This document shows positions 1-24,900 of a stretch of 64,000 nucleotides of DNA, piece by piece. The stretch's first letter is position 1. Each line of letters starts with the position of its first letter. The notes under the pieces are model-generated. The model saw nothing but the letters and a program-made list of their open reading frames with translations, was not told the origin of the DNA and did not search any database. The stretch covers positions 65,116,257 to 65,180,256 of the forward strand of contig CP154956.1 of NCBI GenBank assembly GCA_039621445.1. The letters are read 5' to 3'. Source of the stretch: Euglena gracilis. Its lineage: Eukaryota > Euglenida > Euglenophyceae > Euglenales. Both the position numbers and the translations under genes were made by a program.

Positions 1-12490
<12,490 letters not shown>

Positions 12491-12506
12491 GGGCACCCCA
12501 TACCCC
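12491..12506 (-). promoter_or_regulatory. Candidate trans-splice acceptor and short 5' UTR of the TNPO3-like gene
   Basis: CTGCCGCAG on the minus strand ends at 12507, leaving 16 nt before the ATG. A spliced-leader acceptor fits a euglenozoan, but no leader RNA gene is in the window to confirm it. Confidence 0.35.
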
Positions 12507-12915
12507 CTGCGGCAGGACCGGGGATGGGGAGAGGGGCACCAGCGCCTGGCAGGGAAGACGCCCAAATTGACGCTACAGGGGCCTGGCAGCCATGCGGGGG
12601 CTGGCTGTTGGGTGTCAATGGAGGTGGACAATATGCACCGGCACCCCAGCGGGTCGCCAAGTTGTTTATGGCTGCCGATTGGCCGAGTGGATGGTGACTG
12701 CCTGACATTACTCAACTTCCAGACATAAAGTACATAAGGTACGTTTGATGGGGACACCACCGCCGCGCTGACAGCGTTGGTGCCTTTCTGGTTTGAAACA
12801 GAGCATTCCCGGCGCAGCAGAAGAGCCATTGCCAGGAAGGTCAATGCCGGGAGGGAAAAGAGTGGGTAGTGAACTTGCAGTGAAAATGATGGTCAGACGG
12901 TTGGTCAAGGCCAAA
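12507..12915. other. Intergenic space between WASHC2-like stop and TNPO3-like start
   Basis: About 410 bp separate two co-directional genes. I see no further gene, only moderate-GC sequence with short open frames on both strands. The brevity suits a polycistronic arrangement. Confidence 0.4.
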
Positions 12916-15900
12916 TCAGTCATCGTCATCGAAGATGCTCTTCTTCACCACCTTCGGCTTCGCTGAAAAGAAGGGCAGGAGGCTGAAGAAAGAACCAGGA
13001 GTCCAAACGATGAGCATGAGCTGTTCGGTAGGGGTTTCCTGAAGGACCCCCATGGGGTGCAGCCTGCGGGCTGGAAAAGGACCTGGCTGGGAAAAAAATG
13101 CTGGTGCTGGAACGGGCTGCGGGGGGGGGGGGGGCTGGTACCCAAAAACCTGTCTGGTACCCAAAAAAATGAGCAGAAAAAATCCAAATCTGGCCAGGTT
13201 GGGGCTTTCCAATCAAAATTTTGGGGTGAAAACCTCCCCCAAAAATTCTCGAAAAGCCTTTTTGGCTAACTTGGGACACCTTTTCAAACTTTCGGTGGAA
13301 AAATATTTCGGTTCAGCCCGGATTTGCCAGGATGGACGCCAGCTTTATTTCAGCAAGGGGGGGGGGGGTGCAATGTGGACCCAAGGAGAACGCAACACAA
13401 AAGCAAACACAGAAAAAAAAACACAAATAAACGCAAAAAAAGGGGGGAAATCCTTCAGGAGATCCCCCGACATCTGCACTCTCTGCTGGGGAAGACTTTT
13501 AAATTTTTGGCTCCCTCAAGGAAACTTTTTTGCATTTTGAAGAAGAAAAAAATGCAAAAACACGTTTGCGTCCCCACTGATTTCAGCAGACCCCGAGGAG
13601 GGAGAACCCCCCTTGGGTAAGGGTTCCCTCCCGCTTAAGAAAACCGCTGATTGTTGGTGCTTTTGTGGTGCACGCGAGGCATTCAACGGATTTTGTACTA
13701 CCATACACTCACCTCTGTCACCTGTGTTTGTGTGTGTTTGCGTGTCGGTCCAGTTTCTCAAAAAGAAAATGGCGCACGAAGAAGGATTGCTCAGTTCTCA
13801 CTACACTCACCTGCACTTTCTGGATTGTTTTGGTTCCAAAATAAATCCAACACCTGGGGGGTGCCAATAGCTGTACCCCCAATATGAGATGCCCTTCGAA
13901 TAATTCCACAAGGATCACTGTCTGGCACATTTGAGACAAATGACAGCCAAGCTCAAACAGCAATTGGTGACAAAACACCATATTTGAGGACAGTGCCGTC
14001 CTTAACAGTGCCTTTCTTAATTGGGTGAGGATTCTCGAGGGCACGCTGCAAAGAGGTCCCAGCATCAACCTTCAGCATCCAACCACCATCTGGCAACTAC
14101 TGGACACTTGCTGCTGGGCACTTGCCAGCAGTATGAGAGGGCGGAAGCTGACCAGCTATAAGAGACCTATCTCTTCCTTTGGGAGGGGGAGGGGTGCGGA
14201 TGGGACGGGGCTGGCGCATTGTGGGTAAAAACAAAGCAGCGCACAGGCACACCCTCAGCCGCCGCCGGTGGTGGAGAGGCGGAGGGCACCTGAGGAGGGG
14301 TGGATCCCATTCATTTGGGTTGGGGTGCCAGATTACCAACCACATCAGCGTGCACACCCGCACGCATGCATGCAATCACACACACAGAATGGTTCCAGTC
14401 TCGAACACCGGCCCACCAGTTGCCAGGGATTTGTGCTAATCTGTAGGCATTGAATGACACATCGCACACCCCACTTGTGGGCCCAAGGCTCTCGGTGCTT
14501 GGCGACGCCAGGGCTCGGAAGAGGACATGAGGCAAGCAGCAAATGCCTGCTTTAAAGATGGGCGTCCAAGCCTTCCCTTTGGCTCTGGAGGTCATTGCAG
14601 TCCAATAAGGAGAGTGTTCTGGCAAGCTTTCGCCAAAAACTGACCGTGGGTTGAATATTTGGGGGATTATTGATATTTCTGCGCCCAGAGTTTCTTTCAG
14701 CGTAACCCCATCGTCGACAGCAGGAAATCAAATTTTCCTCTGCAGGGCTTTCTGCCAGAAAAACTCTTGAATTCTTGAACAACAATTAGAAACAAAATAT
14801 TTGCCGATCTCAACAAAACATCAACATGGTGTGTGAGAGGTTTCTCTCCACCCAAAGAGTAGGCCAGGATCCTAATCCGAGCCCTGTGTAACGCTGCTGT
14901 AGGCTCGGACTTCACCCCCTGCGACAGATACAACATGTAAGGCTTCAGACAGCTCCTTCCCCCTCTTTGTTAGTGCCCAAATAAATGCCAAAGGCATTCC
15001 TCTGGCAAATCACTAATATACCCCGCAACGTTCATCCACTTAGAAAAATATGTTTTTGGAATGTGTGAGCCGTTACACATTGCTCCGTGAATTGTTGCCA
15101 GCAGCAAAATGCCAGAGAAAAGGATATCCAAATCGGAGGGCGTGGTGATGTTTTTGGGCTGAAGCATGGCATCGCAACAGCTCTTGATCCTGTGGGCCCT
15201 TCCTTCCAAGACAAGAACAAAGACAAAACGACAATTTTTTGGCTTAAATTTAAACATTTTGGCCCGCGCCAAGTCGACCAAAATGCTCGAAATTTGTGCT
15301 GGAGGGGGGGGAATCGACCTCCCTGGGGTGTATGTCTTCAGGTCGGTCCGGATCCCCCTGGCAGTTGGGGAGTGAACCTGACCACACCCACATGGCCGAA
15401 GGAGGGGGGGCGCCCCGGACAAGAAATGTGGGATCATACATGCAACATGGGAGACAGCGAAGGACTAGCATCAGTAGGCATTTGGTTGTTCCAAGCGTCC
15501 TTGATCGGAGTGCCAAATCTCTTTGGTAGGCAGGTAGACCAAAAAAAAAAGGAGTTAAGCTTCTGACACAGTTTTGGCCTTGCTGTGACTTGGTTATTGC
15601 CAAAAAGCAAAGCACCCCAAACAAATTGGGTGGGTTGATGCGATGGTCCGGTCTTATTGCGAGTATGAAACCGATTCCTTCATAACCTTAAATCATGGTA
15701 CAAACAACATCAAAACTCAAAATTGGTGCAGGCTTCCAGTCACCCACCCACACCCACACCCGCACCCACACCCACACCCACACCCACACCCACACCCACA
15801 CCCACACCAACAGAAACATATGCACAAACAAACACACGCCCACCCACCCACACACACCCACAGAAACACACGCACGCACGCACACACGACGCATCGCACC

Positions 15901-18900
15901 CACACACGTACACTTACCGGGGGGGTATTGAACGGGACAAATGCTGACGGGAAAAAATCTGCTTGGAAAAAAAACAAATCCTTCAAACGGCCGGGAAAAA
16001 TTCTGAACAAAAAAATCTTGTGAACCCAAACACAAAAGAATTCACACCAAATGCCGAGGTTTTCACAAATCCAAACTTAAAAAAATCGGTAAAATCTAAA
16101 TTACTAAAAATCGGGGGGAAATCTTGAACTCCAAATGGCAAAATAAAACAAAAAAATATTTAATTTTGAAGGATCAATCCACTTTAAACAAATGATTTGG
16201 AACAAAAAATATTCCAAAAATTGACAAATATTCCAAAAATATATTCCAAGAATATATTCCAAAAAATTTTGGCTTTCACTGGAGGAAATTGGATTTTTCT
16301 CAAATTTATCGGGAAAACCCTGGACGGATCCTTAAAATGGTGGAAACCTGGAGAAATTTTCATCCAAAAGTTTTCCCCGTTCAATTTCCCCTCCCGATGT
16401 TACAACACACATGCACACAGTTACACACACACATGCACACATGCACGCACAGGCAGGCAGGCACACTGAGGGCGACCCCAGTGGGTGGCGGGGGAGGGGA
16501 GCACTGGGTCCAACGTCCCAGTCGCTGCAGGAAAAGACGTAAAGGGGTTTGTGAAAAAAACGATGACCCCACCATTGCATCCAGTTGCCTAGATTAATTG
16601 CTCTTCTCCTTTTCCATCTGCGAGGAGGTAAGAAAATCATTTTCATCATTTTCAGATTTCAACAGACCATGCACTTATACCCATTTTAAACTTCCACCCA
16701 TATCCCCATTGTCAAATTTGTTTTTCTTAAAAAAAGACTACAAGTTCTGTTAAACCATAGCGTTTCTTCATTTGGGAAATGAAGAAAAAATGGGGAAATG
16801 GTTTGAGAAGTCATATTTCATCACAAATTCTGATTAGGTTAAATCGATTTCCCCAGTCTTCGTCTGACCGTTTATCTGACAGCAATCTCCGTTGGGTGAC
16901 ACACACCGATCTGAAGCATTCATAAAAGAGGAGGGGAGCAAAACTCATTCTGGGAGCATTTATGGCACACCTGTCACTGTCCTCGTCCATTTGCTGTGGC
17001 TGTGGAAATGAAACACCAGATACAACATGGCACATCCAGCAGGTGGACGACAGATGCCCATAGAAGACGCCCTCCCACAAACATTGCCTGTCTCTGTTGG
17101 ACGTCACAATTCTCTCCCCTGGGGTTGATGAGAAGATGGAGGAGGACAATCGCCAGCTCCCCCTGTGGGTCGCATTGGAACAGGTTGACCAACTAACAAC
17201 CAGTAAGACGCACAGCCAAGAAAAGCTGGAGATAGGTGAAGAGGGCAACGCGGGACGGCCTCTGGCAACATTTTCTAGTCCTCTGCCGCAGAAAGTGTCG
17301 TACATCCAGGGGAGCTCCTGAAGGATTTTTCATGCAACTTGTGTTTTTTTTTGTGTTTTTTTTGTGTTTTTTTGTGATTTTTGCGTCACGTTTTTCCAGG
17401 GTCCTGTTGCGTCCCCCCCCCCCCGCTGCTTCGGAGGCATTGCTTCCAGTTTGATATTTTTTTTTCAATTTCTCACCTGAACCACGATGTTATTTTTATG
17501 ACATAAAAACATACAAATTGCTGACAAAAATGCAGAAAATTGGCATAATTTTTGGTCTCAGGGAAATACTGGGGCCAAATTTTGAGGAATATTTCAAAAT
17601 CAAAAAATTGTCCTGCAGAAGATGAAAATTCGCCTGGAAAAAATCAAAAGAAAACGAAACAAAAATGGTGCGCCTGGGGGCAGCTAGGGCTTCGGATCAG
17701 GTAGGGGGGACGCAGACACATTTTTTTGCTTTTCTTTGTGTGTATTTTTTTTAATTCTTGCAAACGGTTTTTCCGGTAGCGGGGCACACACCCGGCGGGG
17801 CGGGATCACGGGGAACGGTGGCGGGATGGGACCTGTGGAGATGCGCCCGATGGATCGGGCCGGCCACTCTCCAGGTCAGTCAGAGTCAAGGCGGCCGTGG
17901 GCCAGCCAACGGCCAGGGTGAGAGAACAGGGCACATCCACAGCTGCCCGTCCCAGAGCGACGCTTGGGTGGGTGGTGGCGGACACAAAATGGAGGCAGGG
18001 GGGACACCGGGGGCAGCCCCGGGGAGGTCGAGAGGGGGCTCGGGGAGCTTCCCTGGGCTGGGCGGCGGCGGCGGCGGCAGCCCGGCGCCTCCCTGGACCA
18101 GCGCCAGGCCAGAGAGTCACGGTTGGCAAAGGGTGCGCCAAAGTTGATGGCCCACGTGTGCAAAAGGTGTGGCGTGTTTTGTCCCTTCTGGCGAACGCCC
18201 CGTGACGGTGGCCTTTAACGACGTTCAAAACTTTCGCTTCAGGAAGGATTAGGTTGATGAAAAATGATGGATGCATCCTGGAGAAGAAAGCAGCCACGCG
18301 AGACATGCTCTCAATGTGTGGTCTCTGGCTCAATGTCTGCTCGCAGGCTCGCCTACACTGCTGGTCCACCCGTGCACCAGGCACAGCAACAGCAGAGCTC
18401 ACCTTCGGGAGCGGTGGCAGCGGGAGGCCTGTGCTGCTGCCATCCTCGGCCTCACTGTCGCTGTGGAATAGGTCGGGGGCCGTCCACAGGGCTGGCGATG
18501 GACAGGCTCGTCGCCCTGTCCCGCCCACTCTCCAACTGTATGCCGAGCTCTGATTCCATCGCTATTGTCACAAAGGGGAGGTGCTTAACAAAATAAAATG
18601 TACGTCTCGGCGCAAATTGCTGATCAAAAAAAAAACGTCGACATCGGCAAAAAGTGATTCCTAGCATCTGTGGATTGTCACCAAACGCATCAAAACACCA
18701 AAACTGTGGTGTTCACCTTCTGTTTTATTTTCGTCCCGCTTGAACCCCTGACCGGCCGTGCATCACAATCACATTCACTGCGACACTGTAAAGGTAAACA
18801 GCACAGAGGCCAGGCAAAGCCTATCCCCCAGCTCAGCATCAGCCCTGGTTAGCGGAGGCACGGCAGCCGGGGCTCGGGGCTGTTCCTGTGGACAGCGTGC

Positions 18901-21900
18901 GGGTTCCTGAGAGCCTTCGATTGTTTGCACGGCCGTGGAGTACGTGCCTGTGTGCGCGCCCGCGTGTCGCGCCTCTGTGTCCCACTTCATCCCAGGGGTG
19001 GGCGATATGGGAGAAGCTCCAACTCTGCTGGACTTCGGGGATGCTTCAGGGATGCCAGTGGAGCGGCTTGCAGCTGGGGCTGCAGGGACCCCGGGGCCCA
19101 GCGCGCTCCGGACAAAACACACCGACTGCAGTGGCGGCGGTGGCTGCGGTGGTGGGGACGCGGCGGGCCCCCCCGGCCCCTCCCCATCCCCTGGCACGGC
19201 GGTGGCCGGCGGCGCTCGGGGTTGGGGGTCCACCAGCAGCATCGGATGCAAACCCCGGCGGTCTCCTCTCCAAGGCCCCCCCAACCCCAAATAGAAGCCC
19301 CCCCCTCGGTCCGATTAGAAGCCCCCCCCCCTTTACACGCAGTGTACAAATGAAGGGGAAAAAAATGCCGCGAATAGAAGCCCCCCCCCCTCGGTTTTCG
19401 ACCAACTGTCCGAATAGAAGCCCCCGGGGCTTCTATTCCGGGGGGGGGGGGGGTTAGTGGGCCACACTCCCAAGTGACACGCACGGGATACCTCCATCCG
19501 CAGGGGTCCCCACTCTTTCCTGAACGTTCTTATTATCCTGGTCCTAATTATCCTGGTTGCAAGAGTGTTTGTGTTGGACCGGCATCATCCATCCAAAGAG
19601 GGAGAAATGTAACTGGGTAGGACAACGGCGCAACCTCTAAAAAATCGAATTTGGGGAATTGCACCCCCCCCGCCCCTGTCAAGGCTTGTCCATGACAGCC
19701 CCCCCCCCCATGTCAACTGCACTTTCCCCGAACTTTGGCGTGTCAAGGACAAGACGGGGGACTCGACAAGAATTTGCCAACTGTGGACACATGCTGGGAG
19801 ATGAGATGCACAGTGGCGTTGAGACGTATGCGGCACTGCTCCACAAACCTCTGGTCGCAATCAGCATTGCAAAACCTGCACCAGGGCATCGCATAACAAA
19901 CCCCCCCTGATGGTCTGGCGGTCCAGCTCAGAGGCTGGAAAATTTGCTGCTGGTTGGAAAAAAAGTTGTTGGCTGCCCCCCCCCCCCATGCGGTCCCCTG
20001 GCTAGAACTGGGCTGACCCAGGGCCAAACGGGGTCCAAAAAAAAACAACGAAACTGCAAAAACGCCCTAAAGCTGCACATTATGCAAAAGAAGGGGAAGA
20101 CATTAGCCCCGTGGTTGCACCTCCGAAAGCAAAAAAATCTGTTACCGTCCAACCGCCCTTTGGACAGACGGAAGATAAATAAACCTCGTCAGGGTCCGAG
20201 GCTGGAAAAAGACTGCTGGTTTCAAAACGACTGCTGGCTGGCTGGCTGGGGGGTGGGTTCCACTTCGGCTCATACCTGATACGACTGAGAAAGCAGCAAT
20301 TTTCAACACCAACGAGACGGGCCATGCCACAGAAGCCGCTTGGTTGAAGAAACCAGCAAGCAACGTCACTTTTCTGAAAACTGTCAGCAAAAATCATCTG
20401 CAGTTGTTCATAAACGAAGCCCCATTTTGAAGTTTTGGTTTTTGGCACACCTACATCTGGTTCTCCACCTACCGAAAACACAAACCAAGTCCTGACGGTC
20501 GATATGGGGGTCTCGAAAAAAAAATTTTTCATGCCATCTTGCTGGCACTGGGGGGGACCTTCCTGGGAAAATGATAATTTGGCGCTTTTGTGTTTCTACA
20601 ATGCACTGCCCCGAATACACCCGAAAGCCTGATGGCAAACAGCTGCCCAGAAAGTGGTGTGGTTTGGGATGGAGAACGGCGGAGGCTTGGTCGCAGGGCC
20701 CTTCGGCACCTTGGTGGGTGCAGGGTTGGAGGCACTGCACCGTCCCTTTGCTGCGGACCCCCTGGCTACCAGGATTTCCACTTCCTGCAGTCCAGCCCAC
20801 CCCCCGCCCGCGGTGTACTGGAAACCCTGAAGCAGAAGCAGAAAATTGGCGCCCCCTGGAAAAAAGAGAGGGAGTGATGGTAAGTGGTCAACCCACCCAC
20901 AGGATGGGGGGGTCCACTCCCCCACCCACACCAGGGATCCCCATTCAGCCTGACCCACCCCGAAAGAAAAGAAAGCACCGAGCTTCCTCTCCCTCCGTGT
21001 CCTGGGCAGGGACGATCTGCGGCCCCTGTGGCAAAGCGGACCCATGCCAGGCGGGCACATTGCCCCAGCGAAGCAAACCTCCTCACGGGGGACACCCTCG
21101 GGAACCCTCCGGGGCTGGAAAGCCGGCCGCCAGGCAAGCACCATAAGGGGCGCGTCCATGTGGCCGCGGAGGAGTGCACACCGCCCAGACACAGCCCCAA
21201 ACCCCGCGGGACAATATGCAGCCCCCACACCACACCGCGGCCGCCGCGGCGGGCGTTGGGGCCGGCGGTGGGGCGGCGGCTGCGGGGCTGCGGACCGACG
21301 GGGGCCCTGCCTCGTCCTCCGAACCGCTGGAGTCGAACAGAGGGCCGCGCGGCGGAGCTGGCGGGGGTGGCCGGCGGGGGAGGCTCGCCTGGCCGGGGGC
21401 CGATGGAAGATGACCCAATGGTCCGGAGGGGGACCCACTGTTTGGAGGGGGGGCAATTTTGGGTCCGGAAATTGCTGTGTGGTGGAAATAGAGGAGACGT
21501 GCCCTCAAATGACCAGCCTTGGGGGGAAAGGGGGGGACCTCTGGATGAGCCCCCAAAGGGGGGGGTCGCTCTGTGCCGAGCCTTTGTCCGGGGGGGGGGG
21601 CACAACATCACCCTCAAAAACTCGACACAAAAAGGGGCAAGCAAAACACAAGTAAATGCAACAGAAAAACACAAGCTGCATGAAAATTCCTTTGAATCTT
21701 TGAAATTGCCAGGGAAAAATGCAAAAAAAAGCAAAAGAGCGCAATTTTTGCCAAAACCAAAAAAAACACAAAAAAGGCACGTCCCCCCTCCCCCTGCTTG
21801 TGTCCCCCCTCTCAGACCACAGTGCGGCACGCACCGGAGCCGGGGCGGAGGGGGGCGGGACGGTGGTGGGAGGGCCAGCCGGGGACAGGGAAGGGCGTCC

Positions 21901-24900
21901 GTGGGAGGGGAGGGGGGTGATCTGAACTGGAGCCTCCCCGAACACAGGGTTCAGGAGCAGGGGTTCTCTCAAGCACCCGTCCTGCGGTTCTGGCTGGCTG
22001 GCTGGATGGCGCCCCAAACCCCCCCAGGGGGCACGGGGTTTGGCCAGCAGGTACTCCAAAGACAGACAAAAAAAAGCCCAAATTAAGCCGGGTCGGCATT
22101 TTTCAGCCAAAACCTGGAGGTGAGAAAAATAAAAACCCCCAAGCAGCCATTTTTTTTGCCATTTTTGACCCGTTTTTGAAAAAAAGAATTCGGTCCAGCC
22201 CGGCTTTGCCAGGCTGGCTCGAACTTTACTTCCGTGGACCCAGGACCCTGTTCAGGAGGGACATCTTTCATTTGCCTGATTTCTGGACTTCGGGTGCACA
22301 ATGTCCTGCCATCCACCTGGGAGGTGGGCAGACCTCGGGGGGGGGGGGGTGCAAATTGATTTACAACACAATCGCTCACCTTGCACTCCAGTGAAAAGAT
22401 AAAACAGCGATGAAACCGCAAATGTTGCTGGCCGGCAATTTTTCAGCAATCCCACACATTTATGTGGTCCCTGGGTGGATATGCAGATATAAAAAAACAA
22501 CAACAAAAATGCTCCTCTTGGTGTTTATGGTGGGCCCCTCCCTTCTGGGAGTCTGGCTGGCGCTGTAGGTCGAGCGGAGTCCACGTCGTCTTTTCTTATG
22601 ACTGTGGACTCTCCATGGGATGGGGCTGGGGGTGTGAACACTGGTTTCGGTGCAACGGCCACCTGGGAACAACACACGGGGACCAACCTACGCTCAACGG
22701 CAGCACCCTGGGTGTCTCCCGAAACTTTTGCAGCACATTGCATTGGGACATCTCCAGAATGAAACACACACCACCATCGCATATTCTCATTTGTGTGTTT
22801 CCTTGTTTGCACATCTCGACGTCAGATACTGTCCCCGGAAAAAATAACAACCGGAAAAAATAACAACCCAAGCCTTTCAGGTTGTTATTTTTTCGGTTGT
22901 TATTTTTCCAAATTTTTTCCTGTGTAAAGGCCCCGCCTTCGCCATGGCTCTTTGGATACTTTCTCACTTGGCCTGGCTGAGAGGGTGGCGGGGCCAGTAT
23001 GGATGAGCAAACCCCTTTGTTCCTTTCAGAATCGTCATGGAAAAGCATGTCCTTGCAGCAAAGCCTTCCGTGAACAAGAAACTAGTCGACTAAGAATTTG
23101 CTGAAGCGTGTGAGACAACGTCAAAGAAGCGGAAGAGGGATTATGAAGATGGTTTTGTCAGATATTGACGTCGCTGACCTGATTTGATGACCTGGACCCA
23201 GTTTTTCGTGAATTCCATATTGACATCCTTGTTGCTCTGAAGCCTTCCAGTTTGTTATTTTTCCGGTTGTTATTTTTTCCGGTTGTTATTTTTTCCGGTT
23301 GTTATTTTTTCCGGGGACAGTAAAGGCTGCTTTTAAGGGCTTCTCCATCCCACGCTTACTGTGGGAATGCGACACAAAATCACTGCACAACTTGAGGATG
23401 CTGCTGTTTGTCTGTTAATCCTTGATTTGTGAAAGACTGCAAAGCCTTCCTCTTGGCAGTGAAAGAGACACCCCTTTACGCTGAGAAATGCCTGCTTTCC
23501 AACCTTTCATTCCACTAATAGCTTCACTGAGAAAGCGGGAGGTGGCTTTTGCTGGGACCCAGGTGGGGGGTCCACCAGCTAGCCATTTTATTAGCCACCA
23601 GAAAAAAGCCACCAGCTAGACCCTCCCAGAGGGGGGGGTCCCCCCAGCTGGAAAAAAAATTCCCATCGCTGAGGGAGAAATGAGGTTTTGTAGGGGATTT
23701 TTGGATGACTTTGAAGGGAAAAAAACGGCCAAAATGGACAGTTTTGGAAAGTTTTGGGGTCCAAAAAATATTGCAAGCAAGCACCTATAATTGACCCCCC
23801 GATTTTTGCCATTTTCGGCCATTTTCGGCCAGTTTCGGCCATTTTTTTTCCTATAGGTGGGGGGTAAATTTACCTTAAAATCCTTTCATACCAACAATGC
23901 AGTTGATCATTCATGCAACGTGAAAGTAGAAATCAATGCAATCCAAGGAGGTCCGTTTGGAATGGGTGCTCGGGGATTAAAGAGGTCAAACAGTTTTTGG
24001 TTGCAACAGGGCGGTCCTTAAGCAAAAAAAAAAAAAAAAAAAATCCCGTCCCGGCACAGCCGAGAAATTTTTTTGAAAATCCATGACCGAAAAGTGGCCG
24101 TATTTTGCCCGAAACGGGTCGACTTCGGGAAAAAAAGTGATTCCTGGCACTTTTGGAACATCGCCCATCCGCCCATAGCGTCAAAAAATGCGTTTTTCGA
24201 CTTTTTGGTTTTCGACCCCCGTTCAAGTCCCGGTCGATCCTTGGTCGGGGGGGCGGTCCTTAAGGGGCGGTCCTTAACGAAAAAAAAAAAAAAAAACTTC
24301 CCGTCCCTTATGGACCGCCCTGGGTTGCAATATGCAAATGCAAGGTTTTGGGAATAGAAAAAAAATAAATAAGCCACAAAAATGCACTCGCTCTCAACAA
24401 TGGCAAACAAAAACAAGCAAAAACGGCACACATTGAAACACATCAAATCACTCACAATGCTCACACCCCCAAACATCTCAGAAAAACTACCTCATATCTT
24501 GCAATCTCCAATCTCACTCATGTCTGGTTGGGGTGTCTATTGTGCGGTACAAAGTCAATCTCAATATTTTCGCCATCTTGTCAAATGCAAACCCAGACAC
24601 ATGATCTTTAGCCGTTGTGTAGCCGAGCTCCGCCGGCGGGGCCCCGGAGCACGCCGTGAGCCTTTTGTTTAAGTTTTGGAGATATTGAGAAGTTTGCGAC
24701 CTACTTTTGACCCCAGCACGTTTTGGGATTTTTTTTTCTTTGGGGGGACAATCTACCTAACAATCCCACGGTAATTTAGGTTGGCGAATCATTTCACAAG
24801 GTTGAATTTAATTCATTTCGTGCAAGTTGAAACATGGCCAGAGCCGGAATCTCTTGACCATCTGCTGCAACCTTTTTCGGGAAAAGATTTAACAACTGCA

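Noticed and set aside
20884-22086. Plus-strand open frame of 400 residues.
   Set aside because: Antisense of the LFDSSGSEDE exon and of repeat sequence; Gly/Arg/Pro content reflects GC-rich minus-strand coding.
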